Shown here piece after piece: positions 16,466-23,984 of a DNA stretch of 34,830 bases (the stretch's first letter is position 1; each line of letters begins with the position of its first letter). The stretch is from Vibrio owensii CAIM 1854 = LMG 25443 (GTDB taxonomy: Bacteria; Pseudomonadota; Gammaproteobacteria; Enterobacterales; Vibrionaceae), in assembly GCF_000817815.1 (NCBI RefSeq), contig NZ_JPRD01000033.1, forward strand, positions 1 through 34,830. The letters are read 5' to 3'. A model generated the notes under the pieces. The model made no database searches and was not told the DNA's origin. It saw only the letters and a list, made by a program, of their open reading frames with translations. Both the position numbers and the translations under genes were made by a program.

Positions 16466-16494
16466 TGTTTACGCTCCCACCAATGAATAGTCAA
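16466..16494 (-). promoter_or_regulatory. Candidate sigma-70 promoter of the NIPSNAP gene
   Basis: Read on the minus strand, TTGACT and TAAACA are separated by 17 bases and lie about 30 bases before the TTG start of the NIPSNAP gene. The -35 matches five of six consensus bases, the -10 only three of six. Confidence 0.35.
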
Positions 16495-16603
16495 ATTTTG
16501 ATGATGGTTTACGCATCTTTGATGCTGCTTAGGGATATCGCAAAGTTGATCTTTGTTCCACTGTAGTCGTCTCACTTAACCGTCAGAAATTCCACACTAT
16601 GCG

Positions 16604-16620
16604 TTGGCGTGATTTTTGCT
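16604..16620 (+). promoter_or_regulatory. Sigma-54 promoter of fliK-flhB operon
   Basis: TTGGCGTGATTTTTGCT has GG (16606-16607) and GC (16618-16619) exactly 10 bases apart and a good -12 TTGC. It lies about 100 bases before the fliK ATG, in the divergent gap after the NIPSNAP gene. The -24 half (TGGCGT) departs from TGGCAC at two bases. It would let fliKLMNOPQR-flhB be driven independently of the fliE promoter. Confidence 0.75.
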
Positions 16621-16717
16621 ATTTAGCCGTCAGTATCGGGTCTTTTGACCTAAATTTGCCGCCTATGTGCAATCCGACAGCGAGTTGCTCAACGCTGCCG
16701 ATGACGAGAGTTTTTAT

Positions 16718-18157
16718 ATGAATGTGAATTTATCCAATGTTTCTGCAACCGATAAAACGTCGGTTCCCGATTCTTCAAGTAAAGTTGCTGCAGAAAACCC
16801 TGAAAGCAAAGGTTTTTTTGAAACCTTAGACGGGGTATTCACTGATTCACAAAAAGCCGAAAAAGCGGTGGCAAAATCTGATGCGCCAGAAGTATCGGCA
16901 GAAAATATAGACGAGGAGACAAAAGTCGCTGAAGCTGTGGATGGCGAGAAAGTGGCATCTGCAGAGTCAACCGATGAGCTACTTGCTCAAGGCGACGGTA
17001 AACAAGTTGCGAGCAGCAAAGCGGGTGAGCTCTCAGATAGCGAATCGGCTTCTAGCGGTGTTAAACAAACCAATTCCTCGGAAGGCGATGCAACCCAGTC
17101 AGCAGCAAATGGTGCTTCAAACCAAGTTACACAAGGCTCGATAGCAAACCAAACGCAACCTAATGATGCAGACGTTTCTAAACAGGCGCCTGACGCTCAA
17201 GTGAAAAGTGCGATGGGTGAAGGTCAACAATTGTTGGGGCGTATTGAGCAAGCAAACCAAACGCTTAAGCCTAATGAGCAATTAGTTGATAGCGGCAAAG
17301 CACTGCCACCTGAAGCAGTATTGGCGCAAAACGTTGCTCAACATGAAAAAGACACCCCGCTGACTCCAGAACAACAAGCTCATCAGCTAGCCACGCAGGA
17401 CATGAAGCACACTGCAGCTCAAGCGAGTGCGCAGACAGCCGTATCCCCAAATGCTGACAAAGCAGCGTTGTCTGCAATGCCAGAAGCGCTAGTGGCAGCA
17501 AATCTGAACCCAGCGGCTCAGGCTGCTTCTAGTGCAGAGTTGAGCAAGAAAGTGATGAATGCTGGTCTTGCTGCAGGCGTGTTGAAAGGTGTTTCAAGTA
17601 AGCAAGATAAACCGGAACCACAACGTGGTTTAGCAGGGCAAATTCAAGCGGCAGCAGGTCAACAAGGCGTGACAGCTCAACAACAAGTACGAGTAGATGC
17701 TGCGCAACAGGCACAGTTACCGTTGCAACTAACCAAAGAACTGGTCAATGACCAAGTGGCAGAGAAAGTACAGATGATGATGTCGAAGAACTTAAAGAAC
17801 CTCGATATCCGTCTTGATCCACCAGAGCTTGGTCGTATGCAGATCCGCATGACAATGAACAACGACCTTGCTAACGTTCATTTTACGGTGGCAAACCCGC
17901 AAGCGCGTGACTTGATTGAACAAACCTTACCTCGCCTGAGAGAAATGTTGGCTCAGCAAGGTATGCAATTGGCGGATTCGTCGGTTCAACAACAGAGCAG
18001 TAGTCAGCAACAAAGTGGCTACGCCAATGCGGAACAAAACGGTCAAAGCTCTCAAGGTCGTGGATTTTCTGGTCAGTTAGATGAAAACTTTGATGCTGAC
18101 ACGAATCTTGATTTGAATGTGGTTTCAAAGCGTGATGGAATTAGTTTTTACGCATAA
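16718..18157 (+). CDS. fliK: Flagellar hook-length control protein FliK
   Basis: Secreted molecular ruler that stops hook growth and switches export to filament substrates by acting on FlhB. I chose the ATG at 16718 (479 residues), with GAGAG seven bases upstream; an upstream in-frame GTG at 16667 lacks a good ribosome site. Residues 1-340 are low-complexity, rich in Ala, Gln, Ser and Glu, as expected for the ruler part. The C-terminal Flg_hook domain (about 345-430) has the signature LDIRLDPPELGRMQIRM and then VANPQARDLIEQTLPRLREML. A Gln/Ser-rich tail follows. It is the first gene after the NIPSNAP insertion and probably starts a transcript from the sigma-54 site at 16604. Confidence 0.93.
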   Translation: MNVNLSNVSATDKTSVPDSSSKVAAENPESKGFFETLDGVFTDSQKAEKAVAKSDAPEVSAENIDEETKVAEAVDGEKVASAESTDELLAQGDGKQVASSKAGELSDSESASSGVKQTNSSEGDATQSAANGASNQVTQGSIANQTQPNDADVSKQAPDAQVKSAMGEGQQLLGRIEQANQTLKPNEQLVDSGKALPPEAVLAQNVAQHEKDTPLTPEQQAHQLATQDMKHTAAQASAQTAVSPNADKAALSAMPEALVAANLNPAAQAASSAELSKKVMNAGLAAGVLKGVSSKQDKPEPQRGLAGQIQAAAGQQGVTAQQQVRVDAAQQAQLPLQLTKELVNDQVAEKVQMMMSKNLKNLDIRLDPPELGRMQIRMTMNNDLANVHFTVANPQARDLIEQTLPRLREMLAQQGMQLADSSVQQQSSSQQQSGYANAEQNGQSSQGRGFSGQLDENFDADTNLDLNVVSKRDGISFYA

Positions 18158-18195
18158 AATAGCGGCCTAAAAAAGCAGAACAATAAGAGACAGTA

Positions 18196-18696
18196 ATGTT
18201 AGAAGAACAGCTACAGGGTGCGGATGCGCCAAAAGGAAAAAGTAAATTACTGATCATCATTATCGCAGTGGTATTTTTGCTGGTTGGCGGTGGTGGTGCC
18301 GCTTTCTTCTTAATGGGCTCTGATGAGCCAGCGCAAGCGGAGCAGACCGAGCAAGCACAAGCGCAAACAGCGGCTGAGCCGATCGCTTATGTGAATATCG
18401 CGCAGCCTTTTATTTTTAACGTGACGGGAGATCGTCGCGATAGACTGGTACAAATCAAAGCGCAACTGATGGTGCGTGGCAGCGAGAATGAGCAATTGGC
18501 TCGTTACCATTCTCCACTGATAGAGAGTTCACTGCTATCAACATTTGCTTCAGCGACCGTGGAGCAACTTCGTTCTCCAACAGGACGAACTGAGCTACGT
18601 GATCGCGCTTCTGATGATATCAAAGCCGCACTGAATGCCGCTGTTGGTAAGCCAGTGATTGAGAAAGTACTGTTTACAGATTTTGTAATTCAATAG
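18196..18696 (+). CDS. fliL: Flagellar basal-body protein FliL
   Basis: Inner-membrane protein that surrounds the stator and supports torque, especially under load; 166 residues. One transmembrane helix at about 18-39 (LLIIIIAVVFLLVGGGGAAFF) is followed by a Glu/Gln/Ala linker and a periplasmic FliL domain resembling stomatin/prohibitin folds. The C-terminus VLFTDFVIQ is typical. GAGACAG lies upstream of the ATG. It is 38 bases after fliK and 7 before fliM. Confidence 0.94.
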   Translation: MLEEQLQGADAPKGKSKLLIIIIAVVFLLVGGGGAAFFLMGSDEPAQAEQTEQAQAQTAAEPIAYVNIAQPFIFNVTGDRRDRLVQIKAQLMVRGSENEQLARYHSPLIESSLLSTFASATVEQLRSPTGRTELRDRASDDIKAALNAAVGKPVIEKVLFTDFVIQ

Positions 18697-18703
18697 GTAT
18701 AAC

Positions 18704-19750
18704 GTGACCGATCTATTAAGCCAAGACGAGATTGATGCGCTTCTGCATGGGGTTGACGACGTTGATGACGTCGATGAACCCATAGATAATGACACCGAGG
18801 GTGCCGTCAGTTTCGATTTCTCGTCTCAAGACAGGATTGTCCGTGGTCGAATGCCGACGCTCGAACTTATCAATGAGCGTTTTGCCCGACACATGCGAAT
18901 CAGCCTGTTTAACATGTTGCGTAAAACCGCTGAAGTGTCGATCAACGGCGTGCAGATGATGAAGTTTGGTGAATACCAAAATACCCTGTACGTTCCGACA
19001 AGTTTGAACATGGTGCGCTTCCGTCCACTTAAAGGTACGGCGTTGCTCACCATGGAAGCACGCTTGGTATTTATTCTGGTAGAAAACTTCTTTGGTGGTG
19101 ATGGTCGTTTCCACGCCAAAATTGAAGGTCGCGAATTTACCCCAACTGAGCGTCGCATCATCCAGCTTCTGCTGAAAATTGTTTTCGAAGACTACAAAGA
19201 AGCGTGGTCGCCAGTAATGGGTGTGGAATTTGAATACCTCGATTCTGAAGTAAACCCAAGCATGGCGAACATCGTCAGCCCGACCGAAGTGATCGTCGTG
19301 AGCTCATTCCATATCGAAGTCGATGGCGGCGGTGGTGATTTCCACGTGGTCATGCCTTATTCGATGGTGGAACCAATCCGCGAACTGCTTGATGCGGGTG
19401 TTCAATCCGACAAGATGGAAACTGATGTGCGTTGGAGCTCGGCACTACGTGAAGAGATCATGGATTGCCCAGTCAACTTCCGTGTGAATCTGCTAGAGAA
19501 GGACATCTCTCTGCGTGATTTGATGGAGCTGCAACCGGGCGATGTGATTCCGATTGAAATGCCAGAACACGCAACAATGTTCATCGAAGACTTACCAACT
19601 TACCGTGTGAAAATGGGGCGCTCCGAAGACAAGATGGCGGTGCAGATCTCTGAAGAGATCGAACGCCCGCACGTAGTAAAAACAGATTTAGCGTTTTTGG
19701 GTAAAGACATCATGTCTGAACTTGAAAGCGACGACGATACAGACGATTAA
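18704..19750 (+). CDS. fliM: Flagellar motor switch protein FliM
   Basis: C-ring protein that binds phosphorylated CheY and flips rotation; 348 residues. GTG start with AGGT upstream. The N-terminal LLSQDEIDALLHG (4-16) is the CheY-binding peptide, followed by an Asp-rich linker. The middle CheC-like domain (about 45-240) binds FliG. The C-terminal SpoA domain (about 260-330) pairs with FliN. CheY, its ligand, is encoded at 29287-29667. Confidence 0.96.
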   Translation: MTDLLSQDEIDALLHGVDDVDDVDEPIDNDTEGAVSFDFSSQDRIVRGRMPTLELINERFARHMRISLFNMLRKTAEVSINGVQMMKFGEYQNTLYVPTSLNMVRFRPLKGTALLTMEARLVFILVENFFGGDGRFHAKIEGREFTPTERRIIQLLLKIVFEDYKEAWSPVMGVEFEYLDSEVNPSMANIVSPTEVIVVSSFHIEVDGGGGDFHVVMPYSMVEPIRELLDAGVQSDKMETDVRWSSALREEIMDCPVNFRVNLLEKDISLRDLMELQPGDVIPIEMPEHATMFIEDLPTYRVKMGRSEDKMAVQISEEIERPHVVKTDLAFLGKDIMSELESDDDTDD

Positions 19751-19851
19751 AACCCTTACTCATCACAATCGCCTCGCTTTGTTCTCTGTTATCAACAACA
19801 AAGAATGAAGTCAGAAGTATGGCGCAGTAAGGTTTAACACAGGACAGAAAA

Positions 19852-20262
19852 ATGGAACCAAGTGACGATCAAAAGCTAGCAGACGAATGGGCAGCCGCTC
19901 TTGGCGAAGACCCGTCTGCACCTTCAATTGATGTTGATGAAATATTGGCAGCGCCACTGGAAGAGTTAAAAGACACTTCTGCTCCAATTACGGAAGATGA
20001 GCGTCGAAAACTCGACACCATCATGGACATTCCAGTGACCATTTCGATGGAAGTAGGGCGCTCACAAATCAGTATCCGTAACCTACTGCAATTGAACCAA
20101 GGTTCGGTTGTTGAGCTTGATCGCCTAGCGGGTGAATCGCTCGATGTACTGGTCAACGGTACTTTGATTGCGCACGGTGAAGTCGTTGTCGTCAACGATA
20201 AGTTTGGTATTCGTCTAACTGACGTGATCAGCCAAACTGAACGCATCAAAAAGCTACGTTAA
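19852..20262 (+). CDS. fliN: Flagellar motor switch protein FliN
   Basis: C-ring base protein that also docks FliH-FliI at the motor; 136 residues. An acidic, flexible N-terminus (1-60) precedes the SpoA domain (about 62-132) with DIPVTISMEVGRSQISIRNLL and a GVIRLTDV-like end (KFGIRLTDVISQTERI). AGGACAG precedes the ATG. It is separated from fliM by 101 bases with no clear promoter, and is one base from fliO. Confidence 0.96.
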   Translation: MEPSDDQKLADEWAAALGEDPSAPSIDVDEILAAPLEELKDTSAPITEDERRKLDTIMDIPVTISMEVGRSQISIRNLLQLNQGSVVELDRLAGESLDVLVNGTLIAHGEVVVVNDKFGIRLTDVISQTERIKKLR

Positions 20263-20263
20263 T

Positions 20264-20677
20264 ATGAGCAGTTCAATTAAAACGCGGTTGAAGCAAATTA
20301 CAGGAGCATTCGGCTTAATGCTGAGTGCTCCTTATGCATTTGCTGCCGTGCCAACGAGTTTGGATCTTGCGACCACGCTAGGTTCTTTAGTGCTGGTTAT
20401 TGGTGTGATTCTATTTCTGGCTTGGTTGCTAAAGCGCATGCAAGTATCAGCAACGGGTCAACAAAAAGGGCTACGAATTGTTAGCCAGTTACCAGTCGGT
20501 ACCAAAGAGCGCATTGCGGTTGTGCAAGTCGGGGAAGAACAGTTTTTGGTCGGCATTACCAGCCAATCTATCCAAACCCTAGCCAAGCTTGAAAAGCCAT
20601 TGAAAGAGGAAGAGTTGGCGATCAGCGCCTTCGCGAGTCAATTTAGCCAACTGATAAAAAAACATGACAAAGGATAA
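20264..20677 (+). CDS. fliO: Flagellar biosynthesis protein FliO
   Basis: Small membrane protein that helps assemble the FliP ring of the export gate; 137 residues. The N-terminus looks like a signal peptide (about 1-28, ending SAPYAFAA). A transmembrane helix at 37-56 and a cytoplasmic FliO domain (about 60-135) with QKGLRIVSQLPVGTKERIAVV follow. The ATG is one base after the fliN stop, and the last 14 bases overlap fliP. Confidence 0.92.
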   Translation: MSSSIKTRLKQITGAFGLMLSAPYAFAAVPTSLDLATTLGSLVLVIGVILFLAWLLKRMQVSATGQQKGLRIVSQLPVGTKERIAVVQVGEEQFLVGITSQSIQTLAKLEKPLKEEELAISAFASQFSQLIKKHDKG

Positions 20678-21533
20678 TTCAATCCGCCTAATGCTGAGCA
20701 CTTTTATACTGCTCGTTGGCGTGCTGTTTTCTTCACTTTCGTTTGCGCAGGCAGAGGAATCGCCATTACCTTCTAACCTTGCACAAGGTGATAGTGTGAC
20801 GGTTCAGGCGATGGAAAACGAATCGGGCTCAAGCCGAAGTATGTCAGTGGGCAATGGTGGAGGGATTCCCGCCTTTACCATGACGACCAATGCCGATGGC
20901 AGCGAAGACTACTCGGTTACGCTACAAATTCTTGCTTTGATGACCATGCTTGGCTTCTTGCCAGCCATGGTGATTTTGATGACGTCGTTTACCCGTATCG
21001 TGGTGGTGATGTCCATCTTGCGACAGGCAATGGGTCTGCAACAAACGCCATCTAACCAAGTCATTATTGGTATCGCGCTATTTTTGACGTTCTTTATCAT
21101 GTCACCTGTTTTGAATGAAATTAACGATCAAGCGGTACAACCTTATTTGAACGAGCAAGTGACAGCACGTGAAGCCTTTGATGCGGCGCAAGCACCGATG
21201 AAAGCGTTCATGCTTAAACAGACTCGAATTAAAGATTTGGAAACGTTCGTCAATATGTCTGGCGAAGAGGTGACAAACCCAGAAGACGTTTCGATGGCAG
21301 TGTTGATTCCTGCTTTCATTACCTCAGAGCTTAAGACAGCGTTCCAAATCGGTTTCATGTTGTTCTTGCCGTTTTTGATCATCGACTTGGTTGTCGCCTC
21401 GGTATTGATGGCAATGGGTATGATGATGCTCTCGCCAATGATCGTATCGCTACCATTTAAGCTGATGCTGTTTGTGCTGGTGGATGGTTGGAACTTGATA
21501 TTGTCGACACTCGCCGGCAGTTTTGCCCTTTAG
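20664..21533 (+). CDS. fliP: Flagellar export gate protein FliP
   Basis: Core subunit of the FliPQR export gate; five copies form the channel with FliQ and FliR. 289 residues: an N-terminal signal peptide (about 1-30, ending SLSFAQA), a variable periplasmic stretch, then the FliP domain (about 85-285) with four predicted transmembrane helices and signature segments GFLPAMVILMTSFTRIVVVM and MGLQQTPSNQVIIG. It starts inside fliO with a 14-base overlap. Confidence 0.97.
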   Translation: MTKDNSIRLMLSTFILLVGVLFSSLSFAQAEESPLPSNLAQGDSVTVQAMENESGSSRSMSVGNGGGIPAFTMTTNADGSEDYSVTLQILALMTMLGFLPAMVILMTSFTRIVVVMSILRQAMGLQQTPSNQVIIGIALFLTFFIMSPVLNEINDQAVQPYLNEQVTAREAFDAAQAPMKAFMLKQTRIKDLETFVNMSGEEVTNPEDVSMAVLIPAFITSELKTAFQIGFMLFLPFLIIDLVVASVLMAMGMMMLSPMIVSLPFKLMLFVLVDGWNLILSTLAGSFAL

Positions 21534-21560
21534 ATTGGCATAGAGAGAAGAGGGTAAGAC

Positions 21561-21830
21561 ATGACTCCAGAAATGTTTGTCGAGCTTTTCCGTGATGCAC
21601 TGTGGATGGTGCTGATCATGGTCTGTGCCATTATTATCCCAAGTTTGCTTATTGGTCTTGTCGTCGCTATTTTCCAAGCGGCAACCTCTATCAACGAACA
21701 AACGTTGAGTTTCTTACCACGTTTGATTGTTACCTTGTTGGCGTTAATGTTGTTTGGCCACTGGATGACCCAAATGTTGATGGAATACTTCTTCGGCCTG
21801 ATTGAACGCCTACCACAGGTGCTCTACTAG
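21561..21830 (+). CDS. fliQ: Flagellar export gate protein FliQ
   Basis: An 89-residue gate subunit with two transmembrane helices (about 15-40 and 50-75). Signature residues include a FQAATSINEQTLSFLPR loop between them. GAAGAGGG lies upstream of the ATG. It sits between fliP and fliR in the usual order and ends 8 bases before fliR. Confidence 0.96.
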   Translation: MTPEMFVELFRDALWMVLIMVCAIIIPSLLIGLVVAIFQAATSINEQTLSFLPRLIVTLLALMLFGHWMTQMLMEYFFGLIERLPQVLY

Positions 21831-21838
21831 AGGCGCGT

Positions 21839-22621
21839 ATGGAGTATCCGACCCATATCGTCCTCGACTGGATCGCAAACTACTTTTGGCCCTATACCCG
21901 TATTTCTGCCATGTTGATGGTGATGACGGTAACCGGGGCACGCTTTGTCTCACCTCGAATTCGTCTCTACCTCGGTTTAGCCATTACCTTTGCGGTTGCC
22001 CCTGCGATTCCTGCGGTGCCTCAAGATATTGAACTGCTTTCTTTCCGTGGTTTCATGACCATTGCCGAGCAAATCATTATTGGTGTTGCGATGGGCATGG
22101 TGACCCAGTTTATGATCCAGACGTTTGTACTTTTAGGTCAGATCTTAGGTATGCAATCGAGCTTGGGTTTCGCATCCATGGTCGACCCTGCTAACGGCCA
22201 AAATACCCCTTTGCTTGGTCAGCTATTTATGTTCTTGGCGACCATGTTCTTCCTTGCTACCGATGGGCATTTAAAAATGCTGCAATTGGTGGTGTTCAGT
22301 TTCAAGACCTTGCCAATCGGTTCTGGCTCGCTCAATGCGGTCGATTTCCGTGAAATGGCGAGCTGGCTTGGCATCATGTTCAAAACGGCATTGAGTATGT
22401 CGTTGTCGGGCATTATCGCGCTGCTCACGATTAACTTGTCATTCGGTGTAATGACACGTGCCGCACCACAGCTGAATATCTTCTCACTCGGTTTTGCCTT
22501 TGCCTTGATGGTGGGCTTGTTACTTTGTTGGTACATTCTGGCTGGTTTGTACAGCCATTATGAATTGTTCTGGGCAGTGGGTGAGGAGCAGATTTGTAAC
22601 CTCATTCGCTTGGATTGCTAG
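21839..22621 (+). CDS. fliR: Flagellar export gate protein FliR
   Basis: A 260-residue gate subunit with about six predicted transmembrane helices across its length. Conserved elements include an early ARFVSPRIRLYLGLAI segment and the central GMQSSLGFASMVDPANGQ motif of the family. AGAGG precedes the ATG. The stop is 9 bases before flhB, and the GGAGG for flhB overlaps that gap. Confidence 0.96.
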   Translation: MEYPTHIVLDWIANYFWPYTRISAMLMVMTVTGARFVSPRIRLYLGLAITFAVAPAIPAVPQDIELLSFRGFMTIAEQIIIGVAMGMVTQFMIQTFVLLGQILGMQSSLGFASMVDPANGQNTPLLGQLFMFLATMFFLATDGHLKMLQLVVFSFKTLPIGSGSLNAVDFREMASWLGIMFKTALSMSLSGIIALLTINLSFGVMTRAAPQLNIFSLGFAFALMVGLLLCWYILAGLYSHYELFWAVGEEQICNLIRLDC

Positions 22622-22630
22622 GAGGCTGGA

Positions 22631-23761
22631 TTGGCAGAGTCAGACGGTCAGGAACGCACCGAAGAAGCCACGCCCCGACGGTTACAACAAGCCAGAGAAA
22701 AGGGGCAGGTTGCTCGGTCTAAAGAGCTTGCATCAGCGTCAGTGCTGATCGTAGGGGCTATCGCCTTAATGTGGTTTGGCGAGTCTTTGGCGCGCTCGCT
22801 GTTTTCGATAATGAGTCGTTTGTTTGATCTCAAACGCGATGAAATCTTCGATACCGCTAAGTTATTCGACATTGCGTTTGGTGCGATGACGGATCTGTTG
22901 TTCCCACTGTTTCTTATCCTTATCACCTTGTTTATTGCCGCCATGATAGGAGCAGCAGGGGTAGGGGGGATTAGCTTTTCTGCCGAAGCGGCAATGCCAA
23001 AGCTCTCCAAGATGAACCCGCTTAGTGGTCTAAAACGCATGGTGGGAATGCAGAGTTGGGTCGAGCTGATCAAATCGATTTTAAAAGTTGCGCTGGTAAC
23101 GGGGATGGCGATCTACCTGATTCAAGCGTCGCAAGCGGATTTGATTCAGCTAAGCATGGATGTGTATCCGCAAAACATCTTTCACGCTTTGGATATCTTG
23201 CTCAACTTCATCCTGCTGATCAGTTGTTCCTTGCTCATCGTTGTGGCGATCGACATTCCGTTCCAGATTTGGCAACACGCTGATCAGCTTAAAATGACCA
23301 AACAAGAGATCAAAGACGAATACAAAGAGACTGAAGGTAAGCCTGAAGTGAAAGGGCGTATTCGTATGTTGCAACGTGAAGCGGCTCAACGTCGAATGAT
23401 GGCCGATGTGCCTCAAGCGGACGTTATCATTACCAACCCAGAGCACTTCTCTGTCGCGTTGCGTTATAAGCAGAAAACTGACCGTGCGCCAGTGGTGATC
23501 GCCAAAGGTACCGACCATATGGCGATGAAGATTCGAGAAGTAGCGCGCGAACACGACATTACCATCGTACCTGCTCCGCCATTGGCGCGTGCGCTCTACC
23601 ACACCACAGAATTAGAGCAGGAAATTCCAGACGGCTTGTTTACCGCTGTAGCGCAAGTTCTGGCGTTCGTTTTCCAACTTAAGCAGTATCGTAAACGTGA
23701 CGGTCAACGACCGAAAATTCAGGACTACGATCTACCTATCCCACCTGAACATCGTCACTAA
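22631..23761 (+). CDS. flhB: Flagellar export switch protein FlhB
   Basis: Substrate-specificity switch of the export apparatus; 376 residues. TTG start with a strong GGAGG upstream. Four transmembrane helices lie at about 34-55, 88-110, 145-165 and 190-212, followed by the cytoplasmic autoprotease domain. The self-cleavage motif reads Asn269-Pro270-Glu271-His272 (NPEH) where most homologues have NPTH; the scissile Asn-Pro pair is intact. Last gene of the fliK operon. A 223-base gap with the flhA sigma-54 promoter follows. Confidence 0.96.
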   Translation: MAESDGQERTEEATPRRLQQAREKGQVARSKELASASVLIVGAIALMWFGESLARSLFSIMSRLFDLKRDEIFDTAKLFDIAFGAMTDLLFPLFLILITLFIAAMIGAAGVGGISFSAEAAMPKLSKMNPLSGLKRMVGMQSWVELIKSILKVALVTGMAIYLIQASQADLIQLSMDVYPQNIFHALDILLNFILLISCSLLIVVAIDIPFQIWQHADQLKMTKQEIKDEYKETEGKPEVKGRIRMLQREAAQRRMMADVPQADVIITNPEHFSVALRYKQKTDRAPVVIAKGTDHMAMKIREVAREHDITIVPAPPLARALYHTTELEQEIPDGLFTAVAQVLAFVFQLKQYRKRDGQRPKIQDYDLPIPPEHRH

Positions 23762-23778
23762 TGAAAATAATTGCATGG

Positions 23779-23819
23779 TGTGATTAGACAAAAATTCACA
23801 TTAGATCAAAGGATTGTGA
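23779..23819 (+). repeat. Three alternating TGTGA/TCACA half-sites upstream of flhA
   Basis: TGTGA (23779-23783), TCACA (23796-23800) and TGTGA (23815-23819) alternate with 12- and 14-base spacers, about 40-80 bases upstream of the flhA sigma-54 promoter. This is where a bacterial enhancer-binding protein could sit. Chance occurrence in A/T-rich DNA is also possible. Confidence 0.3.
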
Positions 23820-23857
23820 TTTCTTTGAGCAACTAGTCATTATTTTGGCGTTAATCA

Positions 23858-23873
23858 TGGTACACACATTGCT
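23858..23873 (+). promoter_or_regulatory. Sigma-54 promoter of flhA-flhF-flhG-fliA
   Basis: TGGTACACACATTGCT has GG (23859-23860) and GC (23871-23872) exactly 10 bases apart and a consensus -12 half. It lies about 110 bases before the flhA ATG, giving a leader of about 100 bases. FlrA is the likely activator by analogy with V. cholerae. Confidence 0.88.
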
Positions 23874-23984
23874 TAAATCGCGTTAATCAACAACAATACC
23901 TAAACTTTTAGGCGAAAGCTGTCGCGTAATACCAGTTACATGTGTGTTACGTGATGCTCCAGACCGATTGAGACACCTCGCAGT

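Noticed and set aside
16667..16717. Upstream GTG start for fliK at 16667
   Set aside because: No Shine-Dalgarno before it; the ATG at 16718 has GAGAG at normal spacing and begins with a typical FliK N-terminus.
19751..19851. Promoter in the fliM-fliN gap
   Set aside because: A 7-base inverted repeat (CTTTGTT/AACAAAG) is present but no sigma-70, sigma-28 or sigma-54 element with correct spacing was found.
23779..23800. CRP site upstream of flhA
   Set aside because: CRP needs TGTGA-N6-TCACA; here the spacer is 12 bases.
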